Shown here one piece after another: positions 60,590 to 64,000 of a stretch of DNA of 64,000 bases. Both the position numbers and the translations under genes were made by a program. Origin of the DNA: Candidatus Kapaibacterium sp. Lineage in GTDB: Bacteria > Bacteroidota > Ignavibacteria > Kapaibacteriales > UBA2268. The notes under the pieces were generated by a model. The model was not told where the DNA came from. It saw only the letters and a list, made by a program, of their open reading frames with translations, and made no database searches. Positions within the stretch are counted from its first letter, which is position 1, and each line of letters starts with the position of its first letter. The stretch is taken from contig CALBDO010000014.1 in the NCBI GenBank assembly GCA_937927515.1, forward strand, positions 39,059 through 103,058. The letters run 5' to 3'.

Positions 60590-61842
60590 TGTCTCAGAAG
60601 CGTCACACATACGGCGACATTCGTTATTGTTCCTTTTGTGGTCGCAATCAGTTCGAGGTCGAAGGCTTCTTCGAGGGCCAGAATAAAGTCCTTATTTGTA
60701 ATTTTTGCATTGAAAATTCCTACGAAGTTATAAAAAATAAACGCTTGGAAAAGTTCCTCATTGAAAGCCAGTTGGAGCGAATCCCAACGCCCAGCGAAAT
60801 CAAAACCAAACTCGACGAATATGTTATCGGTCAAGAATTCGCAAAGCAAATTTTGTCGGTTGCTGTCTACAATCACTATAAAAGAATACTACTAAACTTT
60901 GGAACTTCATCGGATGTTGATGTCGATAAAAGCAATATTCTACTAATTGGTCCAACTGGTACTGGGAAGACATTGCTTGCTCAAACTCTTGCAAAAATAC
61001 TTCGAGTACCTTTTGCTATCGCCGACGCCACGACTATCACCGAAGCTGGTTACGTCGGCGACGATGTTGAAACAGTCATTGTTCGATTACTTCAAAATGC
61101 TAACTACAATATAGGACTTGCTGAAATTGGCATTGTTTATATCGACGAAATTGATAAAATCTCGAGGAAGAGTGATTCTCCCTCTATCACTCGTGATGTA
61201 TCCGGAGAAGGAGTGCAGCAAGCATTGCTTAAAATTCTTGAAGGAACAATTGCCGGTGTACCCCCACAAGGAGGACGTAAGCATCCAGAGCAAAAGCTAC
61301 TTTATGTTAATACCAAAAATATTCTTTTTATCTGTGGTGGTGCTTTTGTAGGATTGGAACAAATTGTGGCAAAACGACTTAGGACAACAAGTATTGGCTT
61401 TACTGCGGAATTGCAGCCATCTTTAGACGAAACCATGCGTCTTTTGCGAAAGGTTGAACCCGACGACTTGATTAAATATGGTTTTATTCCCGAATTAGTT
61501 GGGAGACTTCCAATCATTGCGCCACTGGAGGAGTTATCTTCCGAGGCTATGAAACGTATCTTAATTGAACCTAAGAACGCAATCATTAAACAATTCAAGA
61601 AATTGTTTGAATTGGATGGAGTGGAACTCGAATTCACCGATGATGCTCTCGATGCTATTGTTCAAAAAGCAAAAGAAATGAAGACCGGTGCTCGTAGTCT
61701 TCGTGCAATAGTTGAAGAAATTATGTTGCCTATTCAATTTACAGTGCCAGATATGAAGGATGTGACAAAATGTATCGTTACGCGCGAGGTAGTCGAAAAC
61801 AATGCTCCTCCGATTTATAAGTTCAAGCGAGGTGCTGCTTAG
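60589..61842 (+). CDS. clpX: ATP-dependent Clp protease ATP-binding subunit ClpX
   Basis: Zn-finger CSFCGRNQ...[58 protein letters not shown]. Confidence 0.97.
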   Translation: MSQKRHTYGDIRYCSFCGRNQFEVEGFFEGQNKVLICNFCIENSYEVIKNKRLEKFLIESQLERIPTPSEIKTKLDEYVIGQEFAKQILSVAVYNHYKRILLNFGTSSDVDVDKSNILLIGPTGTGKTLLAQTLAKILRVPFAIADATTITEAGYVGDDVETVIVRLLQNANYNIGLAEIGIVYIDEIDKISRKSDSPSITRDVSGEGVQQALLKILEGTIAGVPPQGGRKHPEQKLLYVNTKNILFICGGAFVGLEQIVAKRLRTTSIGFTAELQPSLDETMRLLRKVEPDDLIKYGFIPELVGRLPIIAPLEELSSEAMKRILIEPKNAIIKQFKKLFELDGVELEFTDDALDAIVQKAKEMKTGARSLRAIVEEIMLPIQFTVPDMKDVTKCIVTREVVENNAPPIYKFKRGAA

Positions 61843-61851
61843 ATGCATAGA

Positions 61852-63078
61852 TTATTTGAACTTTTCTAAAATATCTCTCACCGCATCTTTGTGAACTGTG
61901 AAGCTAAGCATTTTCAATTTTACGAAGTCTTCGTGGTAGAAGTAATATCCTTTGTTATTTCCATTAAATGAGCCGCTTCCTGAGTCTTTAATAAGAAACC
62001 ACATTTTACCTTTTGTATCAGTTTTGAAACCGACTAAGTGTATTCCGTGGTCGTCGCTTGTTGTGTTATTGGAAAAGCGCATTTGTCTGGCATTTTCGTC
62101 GATATATTCCGATGGGATGTCGAATGTTGGTACAATTGCTACTTCTCGATGCGACTCTATTCCCGGTTCCGACACATCGCCTCCGATTACCATCGTATAT
62201 CCATTTTTGATTGAACTTTTGATTATGTTCATATATTCCTCCAGGGGAACATTGTAGTACGAAGAGTCGTGCCACCAATTGTCTGGTACATTTAGCTCGA
62301 CTGTTTTGTAGTAAGGCTTTTGCATTAATGACATAAAGTCTACGTAATCGTCAAGATTGAGTTTAAGGAAATCCGATAGAAAACTTTTTGGTGTGTAAGT
62401 CTTTCCGTTGTAAACGAAATCTTTGGGCGGCTCCCCCATATATTTATTAAGAATACTCTTAATTGTTTGAACAACAAAGTCCTCATTCCAAAGGTCTATT
62501 TCTTTTACTTTCTTTAAAAAATTATTCATCTCGGTGAACATCTTCGAGTGGTCGTAATACTTTTGTCCTTCCAATTTCCCTTCATATGTCTCAAATGGTA
62601 CACATCCATACTTTTTCCAAATTCTTCGAACAGCATTTGATTCGCTTCCCTCCCCAAAAAATGACTTTCCGCTTGTTTGCACAAAGTATCGAGCCTTCTC
62701 TACATATTCCCAGTACACAGTGTACATCTGTGACAATTTTACTTTTTTGCCACTCTGTCTAAAAACTTCGGATTCAAAGAATGAAGTGGTTGAAAAGCTC
62801 CAACAGGTACCCGTTGCTCCTTGCGATATTGGTTCATTATGCCAGTAGTACTTAAATTCTTCAATCGATTTGGGAAGGTCGAGACCCTCGAAGTCGACAA
62901 CAAAGCGTGGTTCTTTTCTTTCTTCTTTTTGCCAATACTGCTGTGTAGACTTGTGAATCTCTTCCCAAAATTCGTTTTTCGACTCAATAAATTTACCCTT
63001 ATGCCTTTCTTGGGTATGCAATGTAAGATTGCCAATAGTTAGGCATAAAACTATGAATGTACTTATTCTAATATTCAT
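61852..63078 (-). CDS. Secreted C1-family (bleomycin hydrolase/PepC-like) cysteine peptidase
   Basis: SQGATGTCWSFSTTSFFESEVFR active-site Cys, DDHGIHLVGF active-site His, signal peptide. Confidence 0.85.
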   Translation of the reverse strand: MNIRISTFIVLCLTIGNLTLHTQERHKGKFIESKNEFWEEIHKSTQQYWQKEERKEPRFVVDFEGLDLPKSIEEFKYYWHNEPISQGATGTCWSFSTTSFFESEVFRQSGKKVKLSQMYTVYWEYVEKARYFVQTSGKSFFGEGSESNAVRRIWKKYGCVPFETYEGKLEGQKYYDHSKMFTEMNNFLKKVKEIDLWNEDFVVQTIKSILNKYMGEPPKDFVYNGKTYTPKSFLSDFLKLNLDDYVDFMSLMQKPYYKTVELNVPDNWWHDSSYYNVPLEEYMNIIKSSIKNGYTMVIGGDVSEPGIESHREVAIVPTFDIPSEYIDENARQMRFSNNTTSDDHGIHLVGFKTDTKGKMWFLIKDSGSGSFNGNNKGYYFYHEDFVKLKMLSFTVHKDAVRDILEKFK

Positions 63079-63315
63079 ACCCACTCACCTAATAAAAAAG
63101 CAAAACTACAAAAGTTTCATAAACATTTGCGAAGATGTTGTAACTGTCCACAACAAAAATTTTGCAATGCAATATGTTCGATTTTCCAACTTTTTTCGTT
63201 GGTATTACTTTTTAGAATGAAAATGTCATTTAATTAATAGGAATAGGTTACTCGTTAAATATCAAAGTCAGAGGAGATTTATTACTTTTGGGTCAGTATT
63301 CCATAAAAGAAACTG

Positions 63316-63531
63316 TTATTTTCTGATATATTGAATTATCAGCATAATCAGCGACAACAAAATGCTAATGATTAACATCGAAGTAATTGGAATAAAAATT
63401 TTTACATTAGGTTTGTCTATGATTATATCACCGGGGAGTTTGCCAAAAGGAATTTTCGAGAGATAGGGTAGGAGGACCCCCGCTAAAATTAAAAGCGCAC
63501 CCAAGATAATCAGAATTAACCTTAATCTCAT
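63316..63531 (-). CDS. DUF2905-like small membrane protein
   Basis: ILIILGALLILAGVLLPYLSKIPFGKLPGDIIIDKPNVKIFIPITSMLIIS. Confidence 0.85.
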   Translation of the reverse strand: MRLRLILIILGALLILAGVLLPYLSKIPFGKLPGDIIIDKPNVKIFIPITSMLIISILLSLIMLIIQYIRK

Positions 63532-63746
63532 CTTTTTTTAGATTATATTCTCGATAAAATTAATGAATTTTCACAAGATAGCAAAGTATAGTTGTGAAAT
63601 TATTTCAGCATGTTTCGCAGTGCAAGTCAACATTCCAAACTCTGATTTTATTTCTCAGTCTAAGTTGTTTTGCAAAATTTTAAAATTCACCCAACTTTGA
63701 TTATTTTTGAATAAATTTCAAGAATGTATTTTAATTATTGGTTAAT

Positions 63747-64000
63747 ATGACAAAAGAAGAGAAATTTTACAAAGCATTACAGGATGTATTTATTGGAGCT
63801 AAAATCGAAGGCAAGGGTGGATTTATCAATCTGATGAAAATTAAATCAAATTATTACCGCAAGATTGAGGAATTACTTAGAGCAGACATAGAAAAAGCAT
63901 TAGAAAAATATCCTGGCTTCAGGGACGAACTCTTTGACAAACTTTATAGCTTTTTCAGCCGCTATTTTACGGAAAGCGGTTCAATCTATTTCAATTCAAC
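63747..64000 (+). CDS. N-terminus of a site-specific (Mod-like) DNA methyltransferase, truncated at the window edge
   Basis: ATG at 63747, open to the end: MTKEEKFYKALQDVFIGAKIEGKGGFINLMKIKSNYYRKIEELLRADIEKALEKYPGFRDELFDKLYSFFSRYFTESGSIYFNST; resembles the N-terminus of large Mod-type adenine methylases by recall. Absent from ORF track because it has no stop in the window. Confidence 0.7.
   Translation, partial: MTKEEKFYKALQDVFIGAKIEGKGGFINLMKIKSNYYRKIEELLRADIEKALEKYPGFRDELFDKLYSFFSRYFTESGSIYFNS

Noticed and set aside
1-64000. CRISPR array, insertion sequence, prophage or integron
   Set aside because: No regularly spaced direct repeats, transposase/integrase motifs or phage structural genes were seen.

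Overview
64 kb, AT-rich, gene-dense bacterial chromosome segment. T9SS-type C-terminal tails, a Bacteroidota-type RpoZ, split hldE genes, bifunctional Hcy-methyltransferase/MTHFR and membrane pyrophosphatase point to the Bacteroidota/Chlorobiota/Ignavibacteria/Kapabacteria area (inference; no rRNA in the window). I support about 54 protein genes (two truncated by the window edges), two tRNAs (Thr-TGT, Leu-TAG) and four intrinsic-terminator-like hairpins. I saw no CRISPR array, rRNA, transposase or prophage. Most of the window is housekeeping: accA/accC, rplU/rpmA, purF, coaE, hppA, ftsH, glgA/glgP, tig-clpP-clpX, dprA, ispA-like, PTS HPr/EI, LPS heptose genes. Main points of interest: (1) the tetranucleotide GATC is almost absent (two occurrences found by eye), apparently avoided through synonymous codon choice; (2) a tight carbamate kinase / non-canonical PyrB-like carbamoyltransferase / ornithine aminotransferase / GH3 / cDPGS-like GTPase cluster, where the carbamoyltransferase has lost several aspartate-transcarbamoylase residues; (3) a HutH-like lyase with an Ala-Cys-Gly MIO triad next to ptb and an ADP-forming acyl-CoA synthetase; (4) a GT2 fused to a phosphoglycosyltransferase-like region lacking its catalytic core; (5) the start of a Mod-like DNA methyltransferase cut off by the right edge and missing from the ORF track.
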